Assembly (NCBI GenBank): GCA_014376915.1
Contig: JACMQP010000119.1
Coordinates: forward strand, 1 to 18,351
Direction: 5' to 3'
Length of the DNA: 18,351 nucleotides
Source of the DNA: Ramlibacter sp.
GTDB taxonomy: Bacteria; Pseudomonadota; Gammaproteobacteria; Burkholderiales; Burkholderiaceae
Part shown: piece by piece, positions 7,280 to 16,458 of the stretch
Position numbering within the stretch: the first letter of the stretch is position 1
Layout: every line of letters begins with the position of its first letter
Translations under genes and position numbers: made by a program
Notes under the pieces: generated by a model
The model's input: only the letters and a program-made list of their open reading frames with translations
What the model was told of the DNA's origin: nothing
The model's database searches: none

Positions 7280-7413
7280 CGCGGTTTCCCGGCCGATCCG
7301 AAGGGGAATTTAGTCCACAGAGGCTGTGCCCGTGCGCCTTTGCGCTTGATTAGCCGGGAGGACGCCCATCTCGTCGAGCAAGCTGTTGATTTCATTGGCT
7401 TTTTTCCTGCTCA

Positions 7414-7432
7414 ATTTGTCATCGATTTGTCA
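7414..7432. repeat. Short direct repeat ATTTGTCA, 11-base period
   Basis: ATTTGTCA occurs at 7414-7421 and again at 7425-7432, one helical turn apart, so both copies would face the same side of the DNA. It lies about 210 bases upstream of exbB and about 140 bases upstream of xseA. It may be a regulator site, or chance. Confidence 0.4.
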
Positions 7433-7486
7433 CGTTGAAGCATTGGTGCGGCCTGGCGGGCCGTTGGGGGGGACTTCTGCACAAAG

Positions 7487-7495
7487 TTATCCACA
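7487..7495 (+). promoter_or_regulatory. Perfect DnaA-box sequence
   Basis: TTATCCACA matches the strict DnaA box. It sits alone: the nearby TTTAGTCCACA (about 7310) and TGTGGGTCT are poor matches. A single box outside an origin could titrate DnaA or affect the adjacent promoters. Confidence 0.5.
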
Positions 7496-7641
7496 AGTTC
7501 TGTGGGTCTGGTCCTACGGCACTGAAGTTTGCATCCAGCAAACACAGGACCGATGGCGCATCGCCAGGCCGGCGAAAAAAGCCCCAGGCCGCTGGGCCAT
7601 AATCGGCGTTCTGCAACGCCATTACGCGCGGAGAGTCTTCA

Positions 7642-8268
7642 TTGTTTTCGATCATACAAGCCGCAGGCTGGCCGATCTGGCCGCTGGTTGCCTGCTCCAT
7701 CATGGCGCTCGCGCTCATCATTGAACGATTCATCAGCCTCAAGACCGCCAAGGTGGCGCCGCCCAAACTGCTGGACGAGGCGCTGGCGGTGTCCCGCACC
7801 TCGGTGCCGGCGCCCGACGTCGTGAAGCAGCTGGAACAGAACTCGGCGCTGGGCGAAGTGCTGGCGAGCGGCTTCCGCGCGCTGAATTCCGATCCCCGCT
7901 GCACCGAGGTCGACCTGCACGCCACCATGGAAAGCACCGGGCGCGCGGTGGCGCACCGGCTCGAACGCTACCTGAGCGCACTCGCCACCATCGCCTCTGC
8001 GGCGCCCTTGCTGGGTCTGCTGGGCACCGTGATCGGCATGATCGAAATCTTCGGCTCGCAAGGTTCGGGGACCTCCACCGGCGCCAACCCGGCGCAGCTG
8101 GCGCACGGAATTTCGGTGGCGCTGTACAACACCGCCTTCGGCTTGATCGTGGCGATTCCCTCGCTGATCTTCTGGCGCTATTTCAGGGGCCGGGTCGACG
8201 ACTACCTCCTGACGCTGGAGCTGTCGGCCGAGCGGTTCGCGCGCCACCTCAATCACCTGCGCAAGTGA
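7642..8268 (+). CDS. exbB: ExbB/TolQ-family proton channel protein
   Basis: Inner-membrane protein that with ExbD uses the proton gradient to energise TonB-type transport. It has 208 residues and the three expected membrane segments: about 10-30 (WPLVACSIMALALIIERF), 110-136 (ALATIASAAPLLGLLGTVIGMIEIF) and 153-177 (ISVALYNTAFGLIVAIPSLIFW). The conserved Thr/Ser/Gly pattern of the channel helices and the EVDLHATMESTGRAVAHRLERYL linker fit MotA/TolQ/ExbB. The start is a TTG at 7642, supported by GGAGAG seven bases upstream; the N-terminal MFSIIQAAGWPIWPL is typical. It is followed at once by exbD and lpxK. No tonB is in the window, and a TolQ-type role is possible. Confidence 0.92.
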   Translation: MFSIIQAAGWPIWPLVACSIMALALIIERFISLKTAKVAPPKLLDEALAVSRTSVPAPDVVKQLEQNSALGEVLASGFRALNSDPRCTEVDLHATMESTGRAVAHRLERYLSALATIASAAPLLGLLGTVIGMIEIFGSQGSGTSTGANPAQLAHGISVALYNTAFGLIVAIPSLIFWRYFRGRVDDYLLTLELSAERFARHLNHLRK

Positions 8269-8279
8269 AGCGGCCCGCG

Positions 8280-8708
8280 ATGAACTTCCGCCCGCGCACC
8301 AGGGAAGAGCCGGAGATCAACCTGATCCCGTTCATCGACGTCCTGCTGGTGGTCCTGATCTTCCTGATGCTGTCCACCACCTACAGCAAGTTTACCGAGC
8401 TGCAGCTGCGGCTGCCGGTGGCCGACGCCGACGCTCAGCGCGACTACCCGAAGGAAGTGATCGTCGCCGTCAGCGCCGACGGCCGCTACTCGATCAACCG
8501 GGTGCCGGTCGAAGGCCGCAGCGTTGAGGCGGTGGCGCTGGCGCTGGCGCAGGCGGCCAAGTACGGCAAGGACAGCGTGGTGATCATCAGCGCCGATGCC
8601 ACGGCCGTCCACCAGTCGGTGATCACCGTGATGGAAGCGGCCCGCCGCTCGGGTCTGAACCAGATCACTTTCGCCACCCAGTCGTCGGCACAGGCCGGCA
8701 GCCGCTGA
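8280..8708 (+). CDS. exbD: ExbD/TolR-family protein
   Basis: Partner of ExbB in the proton-driven motor: one membrane helix with a long periplasmic domain. It has 142 residues. The signature INLIPFIDVLLVVLIFLML contains the essential membrane Asp20. The periplasmic part (KEVIVAVSADGRYSINRVPV, then VVIISADATAVHQSVITVMEAARRSG) is typical ExbD/TolR. The ATG at 8280 (MNFRPR) is chosen as the family-like start; a GTG at 8265 overlapping the exbB stop is an alternative. The stop is three bases from the lpxK start, so translational coupling is likely. Confidence 0.93.
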   Translation: MNFRPRTREEPEINLIPFIDVLLVVLIFLMLSTTYSKFTELQLRLPVADADAQRDYPKEVIVAVSADGRYSINRVPVEGRSVEAVALALAQAAKYGKDSVVIISADATAVHQSVITVMEAARRSGLNQITFATQSSAQAGSR

Positions 8709-8710
8709 CG

Positions 8711-9712
8711 ATGCGGCAGCGCTTGCAGCGCGCCTGGCTGCGCCGCGGCGCGCTCGCCTGGCTGCTCTGGCCCCTGTCCCTCGTCTTCCGCGCGCTGGTG
8801 GCGCTGCGCCGCCGCCTCTACCGCTCTGGCCGCCTGAAAAGCGATCGCCTGCCAGTGCCGGTGGTGGTGGTCGGCAACGTCGTCGCTGGCGGCGCCGGCA
8901 AGACGCCTGTGCTGCTGGCGTTGCTGGAACACCTGCGCGCGCGCGGCCTGCGCGCCGGCGTCATTTCCCGCGGCTACGGCCGCGCGTCGCGCGACTGCCT
9001 GGAAGTCAGCGGCGCCAGCCAGCCCGAGCAGGTCGGCGATGAGCCGCTGCTGGTGCAGCGTGCAGCCGCTGTCCCGGTGGTGGTGGCGAAGAGCCGTATT
9101 GAAGCCGGGCGAGCGCTGCTGGCCGCCCATCCCGATGTGCAGGTGATCGTCTGCGACGACGGCCTGCAGCACCTGGCGCTGCAACGGGACATCGAGCTGT
9201 GCGTGTTCGACGCCCGCGGCATCGGCAACGGCTGGCTGCAGCCGGCCGGCCCGCTGCGCGAGCCCTGGCCGCGCAGCGTCGACTTCGTGCTGACGGACAG
9301 TGCCTTCGTCCCCGGCACCAAATGTTTCACCGTCGAACGCGAGCTGGCGCCCTTGGTCTGCAACAGCAGCGGCCAGCGCGTGCCACTGGAAACGCTGCGC
9401 GGCCGGCCGCTGCTGGCCGTCGCCGGGATCGCCAACCCGCCCAGCTTCTTCGGCATGCTGCGCGAGCAGCAGCTCGCGCTGGAATGCACCTTCGCCCTGC
9501 CCGACCACTACGATTTCAGCGGCGCCCCGCTCCCGCTGGACCCGGCGATGACCGTCGTCTGCACCGAGAAGGACGCAGTCAAACTGTGGCGCACCCGGCC
9601 TGATGCCTGGGCCGTGCCGCTGGTGGTGCGGATCGACGCCGCGTTCTGGCCGGCCTTCGACCGCCAGCTCGATGCGACGCTATCATCGGCGCATGGATCC
9701 GAAACTGCTTGA
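8711..9712 (+). CDS. lpxK: Tetraacyldisaccharide 4'-kinase
   Basis: Inner-membrane-associated kinase that phosphorylates the 4' position of the lipid A disaccharide precursor. It has 333 residues, normal for the family. After an N-terminal hydrophobic segment (about 14-32) comes the P-loop [17 protein letters not shown] with Lys64. [30 protein letters not shown] and the LPDHYDFS motif all belong to LpxK; the C-terminal [12 protein letters not shown] is also typical. Its end overlaps the next gene by 20 bases in another frame. The exbB-exbD-lpxK-UPF0434-kdsB order is common in Burkholderiales and ties lipid A and KDO synthesis together. Confidence 0.96.
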   Translation: MRQRLQRAWLRRGALAWLLWPLSLVFRALVALRRRLYRSGRLKSDRLPVPVVVVGNVVAGGAGKTPVLLALLEHLRARGLRAGVISRGYGRASRDCLEVSGASQPEQVGDEPLLVQRAAAVPVVVAKSRIEAGRALLAAHPDVQVIVCDDGLQHLALQRDIELCVFDARGIGNGWLQPAGPLREPWPRSVDFVLTDSAFVPGTKCFTVERELAPLVCNSSGQRVPLETLRGRPLLAVAGIANPPSFFGMLREQQLALECTFALPDHYDFSGAPLPLDPAMTVVCTEKDAVKLWRTRPDAWAVPLVVRIDAAFWPAFDRQLDATLSSAHGSETA

Positions 9713-9899
9713 GCTGCTGGTCTGCCCCGTCACCAAGGGCCACCTCGATTACGACCGGGAGGGGCAGGAACTGGTGTCGCGCAGTGCCCGTCTCGCCTAT
9801 CCGATCCGCGACGGCATTCCGATCCTGCTGGAAGATCAGGCCCGCACCCTGGGCGACGAGGAGCTCGGGCAACTGCCCGCGCGCACGCCGCTGGTCTGA
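9693..9899 (+). CDS. UPF0434/Trm112-like small protein
   Basis: A 68-residue protein starting [21 protein letters not shown], with [21 protein letters not shown], the standard UPF0434 (YcaR) pattern. The family shares the Trm112 fold but usually lacks a full zinc-binding Cys set; here only one Cys is present. Its biochemical role is not established. It overlaps the end of lpxK by 20 bases and ends ten bases before kdsB, so it is translated within the same operon. Confidence 0.92.
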   Translation: MDPKLLELLVCPVTKGHLDYDREGQELVSRSARLAYPIRDGIPILLEDQARTLGDEELGQLPARTPLV

Positions 9900-9908
9900 G
9901 CGCGAGCG

Positions 9909-10658
9909 ATGGGCTACACGGTCCTGATTCCGGCGCGGCTGGCTTCCTCGCGCCTGCCCGACAAACCGCTGGCCGACATCGCCGGCAAACCGATGGTGGT
10001 GCGCGTCGCCGAGCGGGCCCGCCAGTCGCATGCCGCCCGCGTGGTGGTCGCAGCCGACAGTGCCGCCATCGTCGATGCCTGTCGCGCCCATGGGGTCGAT
10101 GTCGTCCTGACGCGCGACGACCATCCCTCGGGTAGCGACCGTCTCGCCGAAGCCAGCCGCTTGCTCGGGCTGACGCCCGATGCCGTGGTGGTGAATGTGC
10201 AGGGCGACGAGCCGCTGATCGCACCGGCGTTGATCGACGCCGTGGCGGCGCTGCTGGCGCAGCGCGCCGACGCCGCCATGAGCACCGCGGCGCACCCGAT
10301 CGACGACCTCGCCGACTTCCTCAATCCAAACGTGGTGAAGGCCGTGCTCGACGCCAGCGGCATGGCGTTGTATTTCAGCCGCGCGCCGATTCCGTGGTGG
10401 CGCGACGGCTCCGCCGCCGGCGCCGCGCAATTGCCGACGCCGGCGCCGCTGCGGCATATCGGCATCTACGGCTATCGGGTCGATTTCCTGCAGCAGTTCC
10501 CCTCGCTGCCGCAGGCTCCGATCGAGATCTGCGAAGCGCTGGAGCAGTTGCGGGCCCTCTGGCACGGCCACCGGATCGCGGTCCACGTGACGAACCAGGC
10601 GCCGGGGCCCGGCGTCGACACGCCGGCCGATCTGGAGCGCGTCCGCAAGCTTTTCTAG
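9909..10658 (+). CDS. kdsB: 3-deoxy-manno-octulosonate cytidylyltransferase
   Basis: Activates KDO to CMP-KDO for the lipopolysaccharide inner core. It has 249 residues, as in E. coli. Visible motifs are [23 protein letters not shown] (nucleotide-binding start), [31 protein letters not shown] and RHIGIYGYR. The C-terminal [17 protein letters not shown] and [12 protein letters not shown] are typical. It follows the UPF0434 gene with a 9-base gap and ends 135 bases before adk, where no gene is seen. Confidence 0.97.
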   Translation: MGYTVLIPARLASSRLPDKPLADIAGKPMVVRVAERARQSHAARVVVAADSAAIVDACRAHGVDVVLTRDDHPSGSDRLAEASRLLGLTPDAVVVNVQGDEPLIAPALIDAVAALLAQRADAAMSTAAHPIDDLADFLNPNVVKAVLDASGMALYFSRAPIPWWRDGSAAGAAQLPTPAPLRHIGIYGYRVDFLQQFPSLPQAPIEICEALEQLRALWHGHRIAVHVTNQAPGPGVDTPADLERVRKLF

Positions 10659-10724
10659 CGCCTCTTCGCCACTGCGCAGGCGTCAGGTTGGGGCAAGGCT
10701 GCGTGCTATCCTTTGCGGCAATGA

Positions 10725-12387
<1,663 letters not shown>

Positions 12388-12396
12388 ACTTTTTAA

Positions 12397-12416
12397 AACT
12401 GGTTAAAACTACAGCT
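12397..12416. promoter_or_regulatory. LexA-binding SOS box, upstream copy
   Basis: AACTGGTTAAAACTACAGCT holds the essential CTG-N10-CAG core with an AT-rich middle. It is 9 bases from the asparaginase start and adjoins the second box; centres are 19 bases apart, similar to the paired boxes of E. coli lexA. Confidence 0.75.
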
Positions 12417-12435
12417 ACTGGGTATTAAGCCAGTA
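12416..12435. promoter_or_regulatory. LexA-binding SOS box, perfect flanks
   Basis: TACTGGGTATTAAGCCAGTA matches the TACTG-N10-CAGTA consensus fully at the conserved positions. It ends 25 bases before the lexA ATG, the standard place for autoregulation. Confidence 0.93.
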
Positions 12436-12460
12436 TGTGACCATCCTCAGGAGTCGCCCC

Positions 12461-13135
12461 ATGATCGAGACGCCCAAACTCACGGCCCGCCAGCAGCAGA
12501 TTCTGGACCTGATCCAGAGCGCCATCGCCAACACCGGCGCGCCGCCCACCCGCGCCGAAATCGCTTCGGAGCTGGGCTTCAAGTCGGCCAACGCCGCAGA
12601 AGAGCACCTGCAAGCGCTGGCGCGCAAAGGCGTGATCGAGCTGGTCAGCGGCACCTCCCGTGGCATCCGCCTGAACAGCGAGACGCTGCGCACCATCCAC
12701 GCGTCGCGCAGCAAGCAGTTCGCACTGCCGCTGCAAAGCCTCGCGCAGTTGGCGCTGCCGCTGATCGGCCGGGTCGCGGCCGGCTCGCCGATTTTGGCGC
12801 AGGAGCACGTAGACCAGACCTACTACGTCGAAAACACCCTGTTCCAGCGCCGGCCCGATTACCTGCTCAAGGTGCGCGGCATGTCGATGCGCGACGCCGG
12901 CATCATGGACGGCGACCTGCTTGCCGTGCAGGCCACCAAGGAAGCCAAGAACGGCCAGATCATCGTGGCGCGCCTGGGCGACGACGTCACCGTCAAGCGC
13001 TTCCGGCGCAACAAGCACCTGATTGAGCTGCACGCCGAAAACCCCGACTACCAGACCATCATCGTCGAGCCGGGCGAGCCGTTCGAGATCGAAGGCCTGG
13101 CGGTCGGTCTGATCCGCAACACCATGCTCATGTAA
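12461..13135 (+). CDS. lexA: LexA repressor
   Basis: SOS-response repressor that cleaves itself when RecA filaments form. It has 224 residues. The N-terminal winged helix-turn-helix is seen at about 5-70 ([54 protein letters not shown]). The cleavage site is Ala107-Gly108 in GRVAAGSP; the catalytic pair is Ser142 (RGMSMRDAG) and Lys179 (DDVTVKRF), with the same 37-residue spacing as in E. coli. Residues 75-100 form a longer linker than in E. coli, common in betaproteobacteria. AGGAG seven bases before the ATG supports the start over an in-frame GTG at 12437. Two SOS boxes upstream indicate autoregulation. Confidence 0.98.
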   Translation: MIETPKLTARQQQILDLIQSAIANTGAPPTRAEIASELGFKSANAAEEHLQALARKGVIELVSGTSRGIRLNSETLRTIHASRSKQFALPLQSLAQLALPLIGRVAAGSPILAQEHVDQTYYVENTLFQRRPDYLLKVRGMSMRDAGIMDGDLLAVQATKEAKNGQIIVARLGDDVTVKRFRRNKHLIELHAENPDYQTIIVEPGEPFEIEGLAVGLIRNTMLM

Positions 13136-13150
13136 CACCCGTTTCAGGCC

Positions 13151-13200
13151 GCCGCAGGTGGCGGGCGTATGGCGCAACCGTGGCGCCATCACCCTGCGGC
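13151..13200 (+). terminator. Nested hairpin after lexA
   Basis: An inner 7-base-pair stem (ATGGCGC at 13169-13175 with GCGCCAT at 13183-13189) lies inside an outer 8-base-pair stem (GCCGCAGG at 13151-13158 with CCTGCGGC at 13193-13200). There is no T run, so it is not a standard intrinsic terminator. It could attenuate or stabilise the transcript between lexA and the small gene that follows. Confidence 0.45.
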
Positions 13201-13251
13201 CGGCCTTGCAACGCAATCCTGCCTGTGTTCGTATTTTCACAGGAGCATCAG

Positions 13252-13617
13252 ATGGGAATCACGTTGTTGACATTCAGCGGGCTGTTTGCGCCGCTGCAGC
13301 ACTTCGTCGGCTGGCTGGCCTCGGCGCCGCAGCGGCAGCGCGTGTTGCGGCCGGTGGCGCGCGTGGCGCGGCCGGCTGGGCCAGCCGGCGTCGGTGCTGG
13401 CCGCTCGAGCTGGCGGCCGGCCGGGCGCAACGCGCTGCCCGCGCGCCGGCCGTTGCGCGTGGTGCGGGTGGTTGATGGTTGCCATGCCCCGGCCAGCGCC
13501 GGCCGCATGGTGATCTCCGGCCGCATGGCGGATGTGTGCGCGGAACTCGAGCGGCTGGCCGCCCTGGAAGCCCAGGCCGGCGGCGGCAGGCATCAGGCCC
13601 GGGCGCCCATCAGGTAG
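13252..13617 (+). CDS. Small uncharacterised protein downstream of lexA
   Basis: A 121-residue protein I cannot assign to a function. It starts MGITLLTFSGLFAPLQHFVGWL (weakly amphipathic, not a clear membrane helix), continues through an Arg/Ala/Pro-rich middle that is probably disordered, and ends with a better-structured part: PLRVVRVVDGCHAP, GRMVISGRMADVCAELERLAALEAQ. That C-terminal motif looks like one conserved in Burkholderiales small proteins, but this is from memory. AGGAG seven bases before the ATG is a strong ribosome binding site, which argues that the gene is real. Its 3' end overlaps the convergent DUF1993 gene by 25 bases. Joint transcription with lexA is possible. Confidence 0.7.
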   Translation: MGITLLTFSGLFAPLQHFVGWLASAPQRQRVLRPVARVARPAGPAGVGAGRSSWRPAGRNALPARRPLRVVRVVDGCHAPASAGRMVISGRMADVCAELERLAALEAQAGGGRHQARAPIR

Positions 13618-14108
13618 TCGCTCTTGCCCAGCTCCACTCCGTTGTGCCGCAGGATTGCATAAGCGGTGGTGACGTGGAAAAACAGGTTGGGCAGCGCCCA
13701 GTTCAGCAGGTAGGCCTCGCCCTTCATCGTGCGCGTGGTTTCGCGGCCAACCGGGAAGGTGATGTCCTTGTCCTCGCAGCCGTCGATGGCGGTGCGCGGG
13801 ACGCTGTTCAGGTAGTCCAGCGTCTTGCGGATGCGCTCCTTCAGTTCGGCGAAGGTCGTCTCCGTGTCATCGAACTTCGGCGCTTCCACGCCGGAGAGCC
13901 GAGCCAGCCCGTTTTTGCTGGCATCGCAGGCAATCTGCACCTGCTTGCGGAACGGCAGCATGTCCGGCGCCAGCCGGTCCTCGACCAGCACTTTCGGGTC
14001 GAACTTTTTCGCTTCGGCGTGGGCCTGGGCCTTGTCCAGCAAGTGGCTCAGGTTGCCGAGCATGTTCTTGAAAACCGGCACGCTGGCCGTGTACATCGAA
14101 ATCGTCAT
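13593..14108 (-). CDS. DUF1993 family protein
   Basis: A 171-residue, largely helical soluble protein starting MTISMYTASVPVFKNMLGNLSHLLDKA, the characteristic DUF1993 opening. Later come LAPDMLPFRKQVQIACDASKNGLARLSG, a Glu/Lys-rich helix (FAELKERIRKTLDYLN) and FFHVTTAYAILRHNGVELGKSDYLMG, all in family order. The fold is thought to be DinB-like, and the function is unknown. AGGAG six bases before the ATG supports the start. It is convergent with the small lexA-downstream gene (25-base overlap) and divergent from the dehydrogenase gene across 96 bases. Confidence 0.9.
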   Translation of the reverse strand: MTISMYTASVPVFKNMLGNLSHLLDKAQAHAEAKKFDPKVLVEDRLAPDMLPFRKQVQIACDASKNGLARLSGVEAPKFDDTETTFAELKERIRKTLDYLNSVPRTAIDGCEDKDITFPVGRETTRTMKGEAYLLNWALPNLFFHVTTAYAILRHNGVELGKSDYLMGARA

Positions 14109-14204
14109 CGAGTCTCCTGGGTTACCGCATCAAAGGTCAGCCATGCTAGCGGCTTCCCGCCCGGGCGGCCCGTCGCGCCATCTGGCTCAGGGCACAATCG
14201 ATAG

Positions 14205-15212
14205 ATGAACGTTGTGATTCTCGACGACTATCAGGACGCCGTGCGCAAGCTGCAGTGCGCGTCCAAGCTGGAGGCCTATCCGGCCAAGGTCTACACCAAT
14301 ACCGTCAAGGGCATCGGCCAGCTATCGGTACGCCTGCGCGACGCCGACATCATCGTGCTGATCCGCGAGCGGACCCACATCACCCGGCAACTGGTCGAGA
14401 AGCTGCCGCGCCTGCGCCTCATTGCGCAAACCGGCCGGGTCGGCAGCCACCTCGATGTCGAGGCCTGCACCGAGCGCGGCATCGCCGTGGCCGAAGGTGT
14501 GGGTTCACCGGTAGCCCCGGCCGAACTGACCTGGGCGCTGATCATGGCGGCGATGCGGCGCCTGCCTCAGTACATCTCCACGCTCAAGCACGGCGGCTGG
14601 CAGCAGTCGGGCATGAAATCGGCGTCGATGCCGGTCAACTTCGGCCTGGGCATGGTACTCAAGGGCAAGACGCTCGGGATCTGGGGTTACGGCAAGATCG
14701 GCCAGCTGGTTGCCGGCTACGGCAAGGCCTTCGGCATGAAGGTGCTGGTGTGGGGCCGGCAGGCGGCGCGCGAAAAGGCCGCCGCCGACGGCCACCAGGC
14801 GGCCTCAAGCCGCGAGGAGCTGTTCGCGCAAAGCGACGTGCTCAGCCTGCATCTTCGCCTGAACGAGGAAACCACCGGCATCGTGACCCTGGAAGACCTG
14901 GGCCGCATGAAGCCGACGTCGTTGCTGGTCAACACCTCGCGCGCCGAACTGATCGCGCCCGACGCCCTGATTGCCGCCCTCAACCGCGGCCGACCCGGCA
15001 TGGCGGCCATCGACGTCTTCGAAAGCGAGCCGATCCTGCAGGGCCACGCGCTGCTGCGGCTGGAAAATTGCATCTGCACGCCGCACATCGGTTACGTGGA
15101 GCTGGACAGCTACGAGCTGTACTTCGGCGCCGCGTTCGACAACGTGGTCAATTTCATCCGCGGCACCCCGACCAACATCGTCAATCCCGGCGCGCTGCAG
15201 ATGCGGCGCTGA
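14205..15212 (+). CDS. D-2-hydroxyacid dehydrogenase (NAD-dependent family)
   Basis: Oxidoreductase of the phosphoglycerate/D-lactate dehydrogenase family; the substrate cannot be told from sequence. It has 335 residues. The NAD-binding loop is GIWGYGKIGQLVAGYG (159-173), and the catalytic triad is Arg246 (NTSRAEL), Glu273 (DVFESEP) and His294 (TPHIGYVE). The N-terminal part has RTHITRQLVEKLPRLRLIAQTG and the substrate-loop region AEGVGSPVAPAELTWALI. No clear Shine-Dalgarno sequence precedes the ATG at 14205. The MFS gene begins 29 bases after the stop on the same strand, so the transporter may have served the same pathway. It lacks the ACT domain of many SerA proteins. Confidence 0.92.
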   Translation: MNVVILDDYQDAVRKLQCASKLEAYPAKVYTNTVKGIGQLSVRLRDADIIVLIRERTHITRQLVEKLPRLRLIAQTGRVGSHLDVEACTERGIAVAEGVGSPVAPAELTWALIMAAMRRLPQYISTLKHGGWQQSGMKSASMPVNFGLGMVLKGKTLGIWGYGKIGQLVAGYGKAFGMKVLVWGRQAAREKAAADGHQAASSREELFAQSDVLSLHLRLNEETTGIVTLEDLGRMKPTSLLVNTSRAELIAPDALIAALNRGRPGMAAIDVFESEPILQGHALLRLENCICTPHIGYVELDSYELYFGAAFDNVVNFIRGTPTNIVNPGALQMRR

Positions 15213-15241
15213 GGCGCCTCGCCCGCGCCCGGCCGACCCCG

Positions 15242-16435
15242 ATGAACGCCAGCAACGGCGCGGCCGCACCCATCCCGGCCCCGCCGACGCCGCCCGTGCT
15301 GTGGGCGCTGTTGTTCGGCAATTTCGTGATCGGCAGCGGCGTCATGGTGGTGCCGGCCACGCTCAACGAGCTGAGTTCCTCGCTGCAGGTCACGGTCGCC
15401 GTCGCCGGCCAGCTGATTTCAGCTTCGGCGGTCGTGATGTGCGTCGGCGCGCCGCTGCTGGCAGCCCTGGTGGCCGGCTGGGACCGGCGCCGGCTGCTGA
15501 CCCTGTCGATGCTCTGGTTCGGCGCCTTGCATCTGCTGTGCACGCAGATGCCGGACTTCGCGACGCTGCTGCCGGTGCGGATGCTGGCGGTGATCGCCCC
15601 CGCCATCTTCACGCCGCGGGCGGCGGCGTGCGTCGGCCGGCTGGTGCCACCGCAGCAGCGCGCCCGCGCCATCACTTTTGTCTTTATGGGCTGGTCGGTG
15701 GCTTCAGTGTTGGGGATGCCGCTGGGCGCCTTCATCGGCGGCACGCTGGGCTGGCGGAGCGCCTTCGCCGTGGTCGGCCTGCTCGTCCTCGCCAGCGCGG
15801 CCTGGGTCTGGCGCAGCATGCCCGATGGCATCAAGCCACCGGCGCTGACGCTGGCGGACTGGCGTGCGACGCTGCGGTCGCCGGCGCTCATGCTCTGCAT
15901 CGTCGTCACGGTGCTGTTTTCCGCCGGCCAGTTCGTGCTGTTCTCGTACTTGGCGCCCTACTACAGGCAGACGCTCGCCATCACGCCGGTGCAGCTCAGC
16001 CTGCTGTTCGTCTGGTTCGGTGCCTTCGGCTTCATCGGCAACATGCTGATGGCGCGCCACATCGAGCGCATCGGGCCGCATGGCGGGGTGATGATCGCCA
16101 TCGCCAGCATGGCGCTCAGCCTGCTGGTCTGACCGCTGGGCACCACCCTGATGCTGGCGGCCGTGATGATGGTGCCGTGGGCGCTCGGCTGCTTCTCGTC
16201 CAATTCGGCGCAACAGGCGCGGCTGGTCGCAATCGCGCCGGCGCTCGCCAGCGGCTCCATCGCGCTCAATTCATCGGCCCTGTACGCCGGCCAGGCTTTG
16301 GGCGCGGTCAGCGGTGGCGCGCTAATTGCCCGCGGCCAGATGGGGATGCTGCATTGGGCCGGCTTCGCTTTGCTGCTGCTGGCGATGGCAGCCAGCGCCT
16401 GGGCGGCCAGCCACCGGCTCGGCCACCGCGCCTGA
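15242..16435 (+). pseudogene. MFS transporter interrupted by an in-frame TGA
   Basis: A major-facilitator exporter of about 397 codons with roughly twelve hydrophobic segments. It starts MNASNGAAAPIPAPPTPPVLWALLFGNFVIGSG and has the inter-helix loop WDRRRLL and QQRARAITFVFMGWSVASVLGMPLGAFIGGTLGWRSAF, typical of drug- or metabolite-exporting MFS proteins. At 16130-16132 a TGA interrupts the frame after codon 296 (SMALSLLV-stop-PLGTTLMLAAVMM). The same frame then continues with good transporter sequence to 16435 (ALNSSALYAGQALGAVSGGALIA). A single TGG-to-TGA change explains it, since Trp fits. Either the gene is freshly inactivated, the base is a sequence error, or the stop is read through. No SECIS-type context or other reason for recoding is seen. 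Confidence 0.85.
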
Positions 16436-16458
16436 ACGGCGCCCGCGCGCCGGGCACG

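Larger units (their letters stand above)
7280..7641. other. Gene-free divergent interval between xseA and exbB
   Basis: These 362 bases separate divergent genes. I find no convincing coding frame. The stretch from 7380 to 7500 is less GC-rich than its surroundings and holds a directly repeated ATTTGTCA and a perfect DnaA-box sequence. CATAAT at 7598-7603 could be a -10 element for exbB, but no good -35 element is visible. Confidence 0.6.

Noticed and set aside
6284..7438. A 384-codon plus-strand frame opposite xseA
   Set aside because: It is an antisense shadow of xseA with Gln/Arg/His-rich composition and no motif.
7300..7510. A replication origin in the xseA-exbB interval
   Set aside because: Only one good DnaA box is present. 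No cluster of boxes, strongly AT-rich unwinding element, dnaA, dnaN or parAB is nearby.
8486..10586. Long minus-strand frames opposite lpxK and kdsB
   Set aside because: They are antisense shadows of two solid genes, an effect of high GC at third codon positions.
14255..15241. A long plus-strand open frame preceding and in frame with the MFS gene
   Set aside because: It overlaps the dehydrogenase gene in another frame, is Arg/Gly/Pro-rich and has no family motif. The transporter clearly begins at 15242.
16130..16132. Selenocysteine recoding of the in-frame TGA
   Set aside because: MFS transporters are not known selenoproteins, Trp fits the position, and no plausible SECIS hairpin is seen just downstream.
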